A stretch of 21,137 nucleotides of DNA from an uncultured Oscillibacter sp. (lineage in GTDB: Bacteria; Bacillota; Clostridia; Oscillospirales; Oscillospiraceae): the NCBI GenBank assembly GCA_946183175.1, contig CAMHBH010000021.1, positions 1-21,137 on the forward strand. The letters are read 5' to 3'. Positions within the stretch are counted from its first letter, which is position 1. Each line of letters starts with the position of its first letter. Of the stretch, positions 14,280 to 20,228 are shown in pieces. The translations under genes were made by a program, and so were the position numbers. A model generated the notes under the pieces. It did no database searches and was not told the origin of the DNA. It saw only the letters and a program-made list of their open reading frames with translations.

Positions 14280-14554
14280 ACATTTTTTTCACCTTTTTTT
14301 TCGTCGGGCGCGTTCCGGAGATAGGAGCGCAGGAGCGTTTGTAACAGCTCGTCCCGGTCGATTTTGCGAATGAGCGTCCGGGCGTTGTTGTGGTTGGTGA
14401 TGTAAGTCGGGTCTTCGGAGAGAATGTAGCCCACAATCTGGTTGACGGGATTGTATCCTTTTTCTTCCAGAGCCTGATAGACAATGGAGAGTATGCGGTG
14501 GATTTCCGCGTCCTTCTCCCGCACGATACTGAACTTTCTGGTAAACTCGTCCAT
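14276..14554 (-). CDS. ireB: IreB/YrzL family regulatory phosphoprotein (UPF0297)
   Basis: The 92-residue protein carries the family core ILSIVYQALEEKGYNPVNQI, then VGYILSEDPTYITNHNNART and LIRKIDRDELLQTLLRSYL, nearly identical in pattern to UPF0297/IreB. In Enterococcus, IreB is phosphorylated by the Ser/Thr kinase IreK and tunes envelope-stress and cephalosporin tolerance. It normally has one or two Thr near the N-terminus as phosphosites; here T6 (MDEFTRKF) is a candidate. The ATG at 14554 is chosen because it follows GGCGG by about nine bases and fits the promoter at 14628-14600. Its usual neighbours ruvX and DUF1292 are not in the window. Confidence 0.9.
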   Translation of the reverse strand: MDEFTRKFSIVREKDAEIHRILSIVYQALEEKGYNPVNQIVGYILSEDPTYITNHNNARTLIRKIDRDELLQTLLRSYLRNAPDEKKGEKNV

Positions 14555-14599
14555 ATGCTGACACCGCCTTTCCCACGCCGCCTGAATGCGGTCTCCCAT

Positions 14600-14628
14600 A
14601 GTATACCCGTTTTTCCCCGGCGTGTAAA
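14600..14628 (-). promoter_or_regulatory. ireB promoter (TTTACA-17-TATACT)
   Basis: On the - strand TTTACA (14628-14623) and TATACT (14605-14600) have a 17-base spacer. The predicted start near 14593 gives a leader of about 38 nt before the ATG. Confidence 0.75.
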
Positions 14629-14690
14629 GCATTTTCTGTCGGATTTTATAAAAGCACGGGGTATTCTTCGCCCCTCCGCCTAAATACGAA

Positions 14691-14723
14691 CCCTCTCCCG
14701 TGTCGCCACGGGGGAGGGCTTTT
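14691..14723. terminator. 12-bp palindromic hairpin with T-run on the + strand
   Basis: CCCTCTCCCGTG (14691-14702) pairs with CACGGGGGAGGG (14707-14718) through one T-G wobble and a TCGC tetraloop; CTTTTGTC follows on the + strand. No + strand gene precedes it, so in practice it may end the hydrogenase transcript read leftwards, or be a dispersed repeat (see the copy at 3693). Confidence 0.55.
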
Positions 14724-14787
14724 GTCAGAACGGACAGGTTTTTATTCCCGTGTCACAGGAGAGGGAGGGGGAATCAGGCCGCCCGGT

Positions 14788-16398
14788 TTACGCCTTGGTC
14801 TCGGCCTCGGTCAGGTGCGTGACCGGATACGACTTCGCCTCTCCGCCGGGAGGCGTCACCAGGTGCGCCATTTCCACGTCGTTCAAACTCGTCAAATACG
14901 GCGTCTGCGTACAGCTCTGTAGCGCGGCGGCCTTCTTGAACTTCTCCACGTTCGCCGTGCCCGTCGCCACGGGGGTAATCGTCCCGGCCCCCGCCACACA
15001 GCCCCCCGGACACGCCATGCCTTCCAGCAGGCCGCCCGGGTACTTGCCCGCCTTCGCCATCATCATCATTTTGCGGCACTCGCGGAGGCCGTCGGCGCGC
15101 TGGATTTCTACTTTGCGCTCGGGGGCAAGGTGCGAAATCGTCTCGGCGACCGCCGCCGCCACGCCGCCGCTGACCGCGAATCCGCGCCCGAATCCGGTAC
15201 CGTTTTCGAGTTTCTCTTCGGGGTCCTCCTCGATTTTGGTAAAGTCGATTTCCTTGGCGTCGAAAATGCCCTGCATTTCCTCGAACGTCAGCACAAAGTC
15301 AACGTCGGAGCGAATCGTGCGGCGGTTGGCCTCCGACTTCTTCGACGCGCACGGCCCGACGAATACGACTTTGCAATCGGGGTAAAGCAGTTTCACCATA
15401 CGGGCCGTAATGACCATGGGCGTCAGGGCCATAGAGATATATTCGCTCTGCTTCGGGAAAAGCTTCCGGCACATCATGCTCCACGCCGGACAACAGCTAG
15501 TCCCCATGAACGGCATTTTCTCCGGGACTTCCTCCAAGAACGCGTGCGCCTCCTGTACGGTACACAAGTCGGCACCGATAGCGACCTCGACCACCTCGTC
15601 AAAGCCTACTTCTTTCATCGCGGCGCGGATTTTCCCGGGCGTGGCGTCCTTGCCGAACTGTCCGACGAACGCCGGGGCGACGCAGGCTATGACCTGTTCG
15701 CCGCGCTTGATGGCCCGGATTGTCTGGTAAATCTGGCTCTTGTCGGCAATCGCGCCAAACGGGCAGTTGACGAGGCACATACCGCAGTTTACGCACTTGT
15801 CGTAGTTGATTTTCGCGCGGCCCATCTCGTCCGACTCGATAGCGTCCATGCCGCAGGCCGCCGCGCAGGGCCGCTCAATCTTCGATATCGCCCTGTAGGG
15901 GCACTGCATGAAGCACTTGCCGCACTTGATACACTTCGACTGGTCAATGTGGCAGTGCTTGTTCTCGTCGAGGTAAATCGCGCCCTTGGGGCACACGTTC
16001 TGGCAGGGGTGCGAGATACAGCCCTGACAACTGTCCGTAATGCGAATCTGCTTCGTCGGGCAGGCGTTGCACGCGAACGGGATAATATTCACGAGCGGCT
16101 TTTCAAAGTGTTTCTTGGAGGCCGCGTCGCCCATCTCGTCCATTTCGTCGACGGTCGCGCTGATAGGAAGCTGATTATTGGGGTCCTGCATATTCAGGCC
16201 CAGCGCCAGCCGGATACGCTCTTTGATAATGGCGCGTTCGATGAAAACGTCCTTGCGGTGCTTGGCGACTTCTCCGGGGATGAGCTTGTAGGGAATCATA
16301 TTCACCCGCGACAGGTCGCCGCCCTCGTAGGCCAACAGCGCCACTTCCTTGAATACGCTTCGGCGGATATCGTCCACCGCACTGTGTACGCCCCTCAT
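14788..16398 (-). CDS. [FeFe]-hydrogenase-like protein with N-terminal ferredoxin clusters (probably group B)
   Basis: The 536-residue cytoplasmic protein has many Cys clusters between residues 110 and 212, including SKCIKCGKCFMQCP and KCVNCGMCLVNCP for 4Fe-4S centres. An H-cluster domain follows. L1 is TSCCPAW (C302/C303), L2 is VGPCASKKSEA (C350) and L3 is MACPGGCVAGAG (C463/C467). All four expected H-cluster Cys ligands and the proton-relay Cys of L1 are present. The GPC form of L2 and VAGAG in L3, instead of the MPC and GGG of group A, point to the poorly studied group B enzymes of anaerobic Clostridia. It could evolve or consume H2 with ferredoxin, or act as a sensor. The ATG at 16398 follows AAGGAGGT by seven bases. 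It is monocistronic, and no HydEFG maturase genes are visible. Confidence 0.88.
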   Translation of the reverse strand: MRGVHSAVDDIRRSVFKEVALLAYEGGDLSRVNMIPYKLIPGEVAKHRKDVFIERAIIKERIRLALGLNMQDPNNQLPISATVDEMDEMGDAASKKHFEKPLVNIIPFACNACPTKQIRITDSCQGCISHPCQNVCPKGAIYLDENKHCHIDQSKCIKCGKCFMQCPYRAISKIERPCAAACGMDAIESDEMGRAKINYDKCVNCGMCLVNCPFGAIADKSQIYQTIRAIKRGEQVIACVAPAFVGQFGKDATPGKIRAAMKEVGFDEVVEVAIGADLCTVQEAHAFLEEVPEKMPFMGTSCCPAWSMMCRKLFPKQSEYISMALTPMVITARMVKLLYPDCKVVFVGPCASKKSEANRRTIRSDVDFVLTFEEMQGIFDAKEIDFTKIEEDPEEKLENGTGFGRGFAVSGGVAAAVAETISHLAPERKVEIQRADGLRECRKMMMMAKAGKYPGGLLEGMACPGGCVAGAGTITPVATGTANVEKFKKAAALQSCTQTPYLTSLNDVEMAHLVTPPGGEAKSYPVTHLTEAETKA

Positions 16399-16421
16399 AT
16401 ATGTACCTCCTTCATATAGCG

Positions 16422-16440
16422 CGCCGGACGCGCTCCGGCG
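16422..16440 (-). promoter_or_regulatory. Hairpin in the hydrogenase mRNA leader
   Basis: CGCCGGA (16422-16428) pairs with TCCGGCG (16434-16440) around a 5-nt loop. It sits between the predicted RNA start (about 16451) and the ribosome site, a position like that of the rpmB leader hairpin. Confidence 0.4.
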
Positions 16441-16457
16441 TTTCCCCTGACGGCTTC

Positions 16458-16486
16458 ATTATAACGGAGGTTGTGCGGATTTGCAA
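16458..16486 (-). promoter_or_regulatory. Hydrogenase gene promoter (TTGCAA-17-TATAAT)
   Basis: On the - strand TTGCAA (16486-16481) and TATAAT (16463-16458) are separated by 17 bases. The -35 context CCGCTTGCAA is shared with the rpmB and structured-RNA promoters. Confidence 0.85.
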
Positions 16487-16535
16487 GCGGATATTTCCAC
16501 CGGACGCGAGAAATTGTAGAAATCGCCGGGACAAC

Positions 16536-16573
16536 AAAGCGCCCTGTCTCCTCAATCGGGGACAGGGCGCTTT
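16536..16573 (-). terminator. Strong hairpin at the trailer end of the CRISPR array
   Basis: AAAGCGCCCTGTC (16536-16548) pairs with GACAGGGCGCTTT (16561-16573), a 13-bp perfect stem that can extend inward. It abuts the last repeat. On the - strand it is followed by GTTGTCC, so the U-run is weak. It probably ends the pre-crRNA transcript. Confidence 0.65.
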
Positions 16574-16725
16574 CCGTTTGAATCCCTCATAGGGAAGGTA
16601 TGACTTCGGATGGGCCGGTGTCGTAGCACAGTTTATGCTTGTTGCGTTTTAATCCCTCATAGGGAAGGTATGACTTGTTATGACCTTAGCGAAGACTATT
16701 CCGTCCAGACGAGCGTCGTATTGTT

Positions 16726-16986
16726 TTAATCCCTCATAGGGAAGGTAGCCTTCTGTAAAATCAGGTGGGCCGTGGACTGTATGATTTCCCGACAGCGGTC
16801 AACCTCCGCCTGTGAGAAGCCGTACACGTCCTGCCACACATACCCGGGTAGCCAGCACGTCGCATAATGGAAGCAGTCTTTGGCGTCGGGCTTTTCCATG
16901 TAAACCTTGACCTGTCCGTCGGGGTACATTTCCGAGTGTACGATTTCCGTCCCGTCGTCGAGCGTCAGAAACGGGTACATCAACAC
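16726..16986 (-). CDS. Small protein gene inside the CRISPR array (DUF6061-like, C-terminus altered)
   Basis: The 86-residue product contains EIVHSEMYPDGQVKVYMEKP, DAKDCFHYATCWLPGYVW and EVDRCREIIQSTAHLILQ. From memory this resembles the short clostridial DUF6061 proteins of unknown function, which I recall as a little longer after the AHLI segment. Here the end is KATFPMRD, and its last codons and TAA stop are supplied by CRISPR repeat 16723-16747. A fused or truncated C-terminus is therefore likely. The GTG at 16986 is five bases after AGGAGG (16997-16992); the ATG at 16980 is an alternative. The gene reads in the same direction as the array and would be part of the pre-crRNA transcript. 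Confidence 0.7.
   Translation of the reverse strand: MLMYPFLTLDDGTEIVHSEMYPDGQVKVYMEKPDAKDCFHYATCWLPGYVWQDVYGFSQAEVDRCREIIQSTAHLILQKATFPMRD
16728..16747 (+). repeat. 20-bp direct repeat, left flank of the 259-bp array insert
   Basis: AATCCCTCATAGGGAAGGTA, the core of the CRISPR repeat, is identical to 17007-17026. The left copy keeps the GTTTT repeat start and the right copy keeps the TGAC repeat end. Joined through the shared 20 bp they give exactly one complete 29-nt repeat. Confidence 0.85.
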
Positions 16987-17006
16987 GACCGCCTCCTTTT
17001 AGCGCG

Positions 17007-17026
17007 AATCCCTCATAGGGAAGGTA
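17007..17026 (+). repeat. 20-bp direct repeat, right flank of the 259-bp array insert
   Basis: This is the second copy of the 20-bp repeat core, followed by TGAC and preceded by GCGCG rather than GTTTT. The segment between the two copies (16748-17006) is 259 bp. Confidence 0.85.
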
Positions 17027-17227
17027 TGACTGGGATTCTCAACGTAGGAACTCATACTCATACTCATAGGTTTTAATCCCTCATAGGGAAGGTATGACCA
17101 AATCTCAACAAGTGGCTGACGCGTATGTGGTTCTGAAATAGTTTTAATCCCTCATAGGGAAGGTATGACAACAGGGAAATCGCGGGGTGTAAAGGCGAAA
17201 ACTTGCGCGGTCAGCCACGTTATACCC

Positions 17228-17379
17228 CAAAAAGTCGGTCGGTGCCTGAGCGGGAGAACCCGCAAACCCGCATGGTTGAGCCATTCCTGAATTTCCAGTT
17301 TCTGTAATCGACATCGACCGACTTTTTGACCCGTTTCCGGTCGAAATCCGTTTACAGCGACAAAGAATCTTCTTGGAAT
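17228..17379 (-). ncRNA. Structured CRISPR leader transcript (possible short RNA or attenuator)
   Basis: Downstream of the leader promoter, AAAAAGTCGGTCG (RNA 17327-17315) can pair with CGACCGACTTTTT (17241-17229), a perfect 13-bp stem ending in five U. The enclosed ~73 nt contain a GCGGG-TTCT-CCCGC hairpin. The long stem with a terminal U-run could act as a terminator before the first repeat, making a ~150-nt RNA, or as a leader structure read through into the array. Confidence 0.45.
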
Positions 17380-17385
17380 GGTGAG

Positions 17386-17414
17386 ATTATAGCGGATTTT
17401 GTCTTTCCTGTCAA
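17386..17414 (-). promoter_or_regulatory. CRISPR leader promoter (TTGACA-17-TATAAT)
   Basis: On the - strand TTGACA (17414-17409) and TATAAT (17391-17386) have a 17-base spacer, a perfect sigma-A consensus. The predicted start near 17379 leaves a leader of about 210 nt before the first repeat. Confidence 0.88.
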
Positions 17415-17436
17415 GTCTTTTTTCGCGGAAAGGCGT

Positions 17437-17461
17437 CAAAAAGACCGACCGACTTTTTTTG
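17437..17461 (-). terminator. Possible weak terminator after spoIIP
   Basis: On the - strand an A-rich arm ending AAAAAG (17458-17453) pairs with CTTTTTG (17443-17437) around TCGGTCGGT. The stem is A-U rich and weak. Its GTCGGTCGG is the same motif found twice in the CRISPR leader. Confidence 0.35.
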
Positions 17462-17481
17462 AGCGGAAATCGAACGGGCGT

Positions 17482-18693
17482 TCACTTACTGCGGGCCTGT
17501 AGGACTTGCGTCATTTCCTGCGCGAACAGCCGCGCGGAGAGTAACGCTTCTTCCGGGGAGTTGCCCGCCGCGCCGACTTCCACCAACAGCGAACCCGTCG
17601 TGGCGTGCTGGTTGTAGCGCGACTTCCGCAACAGCATGGGGCGCATGAGCGTGGGGTAGTCGGACAGTATTTGCTCCTGTATGGCGACGGCAAGTTTTAG
17701 ATTCTCCATCCAGCGGGGATGTGAGAGGCCGCTTCCGTCGCTTCCCATGACAAGCGTCAACTGCGCGGCGGTGCCGAGGCCGTCGATTTCGGAGACGACC
17801 TTGTAGGGATTCCCGGCGGAATCGGCGATATAGTCGCGGTGCACGTCGAGCACGAAGCGAATGGAGGGGTACTGCGCCAGGTAGCTCTCAATCGCGGACA
17901 GGGAGCGGTCATAGGAACCGCTGTAGTCTGGGTAGTCGTAGAGGGTGCGGTCGTGGAGGACGGAAATCCCGGCGTTCTCGAATACGGAGGCCATTTCGTC
18001 GCCGACGCGCACGACGCTGTAGCGGAAATCGGTGGTGCGGGAATCTCCCCACCAGACGAGGGACGTACCGGGCGCGGGGGTGTAGGCCTCGCTCCCGTGG
18101 GAATGGAGTATGAGGATTTGGGGGCCGTCGCCGGATAATTCGGCGTCGAAGGTCTCGCGGAGTTCGGAGACGTTGAGCGGCTGTTTCCTGCTGGAACTGA
18201 TGTAGACGCGTCCGCTGACAATGTAGCCGTCGGCGCTCTTGGGGACGAGTGTCCGGGCGCGGATACCGTTGTCAACTTGCGGAATGGGTTCCTGTACGGC
18301 TTCCTGTAGGGGAATGGGGGCGACGGGTTCGGGCGGCGTGTCGGGTACGGGTTCGGGGGCGGGTTCGGGTTCGGTGACAGATTCTGTATTGTTCTCCGGT
18401 TCGGTGACAGCTTCCGGGGGCGCGTCGCCGGGTTCGGCCTCGGGGAAAATCGCGGCGTTGTCGCGGGCGGAGTACAACAGCGGCGTCTCGGAGAGCGCGA
18501 GGCGCGCGGCCACGGACAGTCCGGACGCGGCGGGCGCGCCAAATTCCAGACGCGCGGCGGCGTCGCGCAGGGCCTGCGCGGCGGAGGCGGCGTTCGGACT
18601 TCCGGCGGTCACGCTGACTGTCCAGAGTGTGCCGATACTCAACAGCGCGGAAAGTACCCGGCGGGGCAGGCCGGGCGGGGCGGATACGTTCAT
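17482..18693 (-). CDS. spoIIP: Stage II sporulation protein P (peptidoglycan hydrolase)
   Basis: The 403-residue protein has an N-terminal hydrophobic anchor (LLSIGTLWTVSVTAG), a long Pro/Glu-rich spacer (about residues 85-140), then the SpoIIP catalytic domain: ILILHSHGSEAYTP (H197, H199), RTTDFRYSVVRVGDEM, VLHDRTLYDYPDYSGSYDRS, VLDVHRDYI and RYNQHATTGSLLVEVGAAGN. SpoIIP is the amidase/endopeptidase of the DMP machine (with SpoIID and SpoIIM) that thins septal wall during engulfment in the mother cell. The ATG at 18693 follows AGAGGTG; the TTG at 18714 lies within the promoter -10 and is excluded. A sigma-E-type promoter directly upstream agrees with the role. No gpr gene, a common neighbour, is visible. 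Confidence 0.95.
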   Translation of the reverse strand: MNVSAPPGLPRRVLSALLSIGTLWTVSVTAGSPNAASAAQALRDAAARLEFGAPAASGLSVAARLALSETPLLYSARDNAAIFPEAEPGDAPPEAVTEPENNTESVTEPEPAPEPVPDTPPEPVAPIPLQEAVQEPIPQVDNGIRARTLVPKSADGYIVSGRVYISSSRKQPLNVSELRETFDAELSGDGPQILILHSHGSEAYTPAPGTSLVWWGDSRTTDFRYSVVRVGDEMASVFENAGISVLHDRTLYDYPDYSGSYDRSLSAIESYLAQYPSIRFVLDVHRDYIADSAGNPYKVVSEIDGLGTAAQLTLVMGSDGSGLSHPRWMENLKLAVAIQEQILSDYPTLMRPMLLRKSRYNQHATTGSLLVEVGAAGNSPEEALLSARLFAQEMTQVLQARSK

Positions 18694-18712
18694 GGGCTTC
18701 ACCTCTCCGGAC

Positions 18713-18741
18713 AACCTATGCCGGAAGCGTCCGGAATATGA
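18713..18741 (-). promoter_or_regulatory. Sigma-E-type sporulation promoter of spoIIP
   Basis: On the - strand TCATATT (18741-18735) fits the sigma-E -35 KMATATT. After 14 bases comes CATAGGTT (18720-18713), close to the -10 CATACAMT. The predicted start near 18706 leaves only about 13 nt before the ATG, carrying the ribosome site. Confidence 0.75.
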
Positions 18742-18827
18742 CGCGAAATTTGCGTTGGTTTGACACGGGGAGGCTTTCGCGCCGTGCGGGGGAGGGGGAT
18801 GGCCCTACCGGGGAGGCGGGGCGGCGC

Positions 18828-20216
18828 TCAATGTTCGCGCATACGGTAGCCGGTATCCTCGTCAATCATTTGCAACATGATGTCGGCCATGTCGGGGTCG
18901 AACTGCGTCCCGCGCCCGCGGGCAATCTCGTCGCGGACTATCCGCTGGGACAGCGCCGCGCGGTAACAGCGGTTCGAGCTCATGGCGTCGTAGCAGTCGG
19001 CGACGCAGATAATCCGGGCGATTTCCGGGATGTCGCGCCCCGACAGCCCGTCCGGATACCCGCCGCCGTCGTAGCGCTCATGGTGCCAGCGCGCCCCGAT
19101 GGACAGCCGCGGCAGTTCTGAAATTGTCCGTAGAATCTTCTCTCCCTTGACGGTGTGCTCCCGGATGACCTCGAACTCCTCTTCCGTCAGGCTTGAAGTC
19201 TTGCTGATAATCTCGCGCGGGATTCCGATTTTCCCCACGTCGTGGAGCATGGCGGCGTAGTAGATATCCTCAATCTCCTGGGGGTCCTTGCCTATGCGGC
19301 GGGCGATTTCCCGCGAATAGCCCGCCACGCGGCTGGAGTGGCCGTTCGTGTAGGCGTCCTTGGCGTCGATGGCCCCCGCCAGCGCGAAAATAATCTGTTT
19401 CGTCAGGCGCTGTACCTTCCGCGCGCTCTCCATGTACTGCGCCGTCCGGCGGTCGACTTCCTCGTGCAGGAAGTTTTGCAAACGTTTCAGTTCCAGAATC
19501 CGCTTGACGCGCTCCCGGGCAATCTCGGCGATAAAGGGCTTGCGGATGAAGTCCACGGCCCCGGCGCGAAAGAGTTCGAGTTCGGTTTCGTTGTCCTCCG
19601 CCGCCGTCGTGAAGATAATCGGAATGTGGCGGCAGTGTTCCAGCTTCCTGATTTCCCGGAAGGTGTCGAGGCCGTCCATGCCGGGCATGTACAAGTCCAT
19701 GAGAATCATATCGGGGACGGCCTGTTCCAGAAAGTTGAGGGCGTCCCGTCCGGAGGCGACGCACTCGACCCGGAACTGTGACTCGAACGCGTTCCTGGTC
19801 AAAGCGCGGCTCATGGGCTCGTCGTCCACGATTAACAGCAGGCTCGCGGTGGTCTCCTCGAAGGCCTCGCGCACGGTACGGAGGAGCACGTCGGGGAGGC
19901 AGGGCTTTTGAATGAAGCGCGCGGCGTGGAGGCGTGCGGCGTCGCTGAGGTCGGACTTGGAATTGGACGCCGTCAGGAAGATGACTTTAATCTTGGCGAT
20001 TTCGGGGATATTCCGGACGCGCCGCAAGACTTCCAGGCCGTCCATCTCGGGCATTTCGATGTCCAGCAGGAGCAGGTCGAACGGGATTTCCTGCAAGAGC
20101 TCAATGCCGGAAATGCCCGATTCCGTGGTCACGACTTCATAGCCCGCGTTGTCGAGAATGAACTTTGTCAATTTCAGATTCATGGGCTCGTCGTCAATAA
20201 TGAGAATGCGTTCCAT
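18828..20216 (-). CDS. Response regulator with two receiver domains and an HD-GYP c-di-GMP phosphodiesterase domain
   Basis: The 462-residue protein has REC1 (residues 3-120: D8/D9, phospho-Asp D52 in LLLLDIEMPEMDG, K104), REC2 (125-245: D131/D132, phospho-Asp D174 in ILMDLYMPGMDG, K226), a short helical linker, and HD-GYP (about 270-460). The HD-GYP keeps MLHDVGKIGIP (H325/D326), HHERYDGGGYPDG (378-390) and VADCYDAM, so an active cyclic-di-GMP phosphodiesterase is expected. Two intact receivers suggest dual input or a phosphate sink. The ATG at 20216 lies 12 bases after the stop of the hybrid kinase gene, preceded by a weak GGGGGG site. The kinase, which ends in an HPt domain, is the likely phosphodonor. 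No clear terminator follows. Confidence 0.93.
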   Translation of the reverse strand: MERILIIDDEPMNLKLTKFILDNAGYEVVTTESGISGIELLQEIPFDLLLLDIEMPEMDGLEVLRRVRNIPEIAKIKVIFLTASNSKSDLSDAARLHAARFIQKPCLPDVLLRTVREAFEETTASLLLIVDDEPMSRALTRNAFESQFRVECVASGRDALNFLEQAVPDMILMDLYMPGMDGLDTFREIRKLEHCRHIPIIFTTAAEDNETELELFRAGAVDFIRKPFIAEIARERVKRILELKRLQNFLHEEVDRRTAQYMESARKVQRLTKQIIFALAGAIDAKDAYTNGHSSRVAGYSREIARRIGKDPQEIEDIYYAAMLHDVGKIGIPREIISKTSSLTEEEFEVIREHTVKGEKILRTISELPRLSIGARWHHERYDGGGYPDGLSGRDIPEIARIICVADCYDAMSSNRCYRAALSQRIVRDEIARGRGTQFDPDMADIMLQMIDEDTGYRMREH

Positions 20217-20228
20217 GTCGTCCCCCCG

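Larger units (their letters stand above)
16576..17169 (-). CRISPR. CRISPR array, six 29-nt repeat units, transcribed leftwards, interrupted by a gene
   Basis: Repeats lie at 16576-16604, 16646-16674, 16723-16747 (3' end missing), 17007-17030 (5' end missing), 17070-17098 and 17141-17169. On the + strand the unit starts GTTTTAATCCCTCATAGGGA and ends AGGTATGAC, with an internal TCCCT-CAT-AGGGA dyad. Spacers are 41, 48, 39 and 42 nt, all unlike each other. The first unit has GTTTG instead of GTTTT, as expected for the trailer end. The - strand unit ends GGGATTAAAAC, resembling the 8-nt handle of type I or III crRNAs. A consensus promoter on the right (17414-17386) sets the direction. No cas genes are in the window. 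Confidence 0.85.

Noticed and set aside
15130..16419. A 429-codon open frame on the + strand opposite the hydrogenase gene
   Set aside because: Its composition is typical of the complement of a GC-rich coding strand (many Arg, Ala, His), with no recognisable domain or ribosome site. The hydrogenase reading has clear motifs.
17112..17218. A 9-bp inverted match (GTGGCTGAC / GTCAGCCAC) between a spacer and the CRISPR leader
   Set aside because: It is too short to separate from chance, and no further pairing extends it.
17152..17439. A 95-codon - strand frame across the CRISPR leader and promoter
   Set aside because: It starts upstream of the promoter, ends within a repeat and has no ribosome site or protein-like composition.
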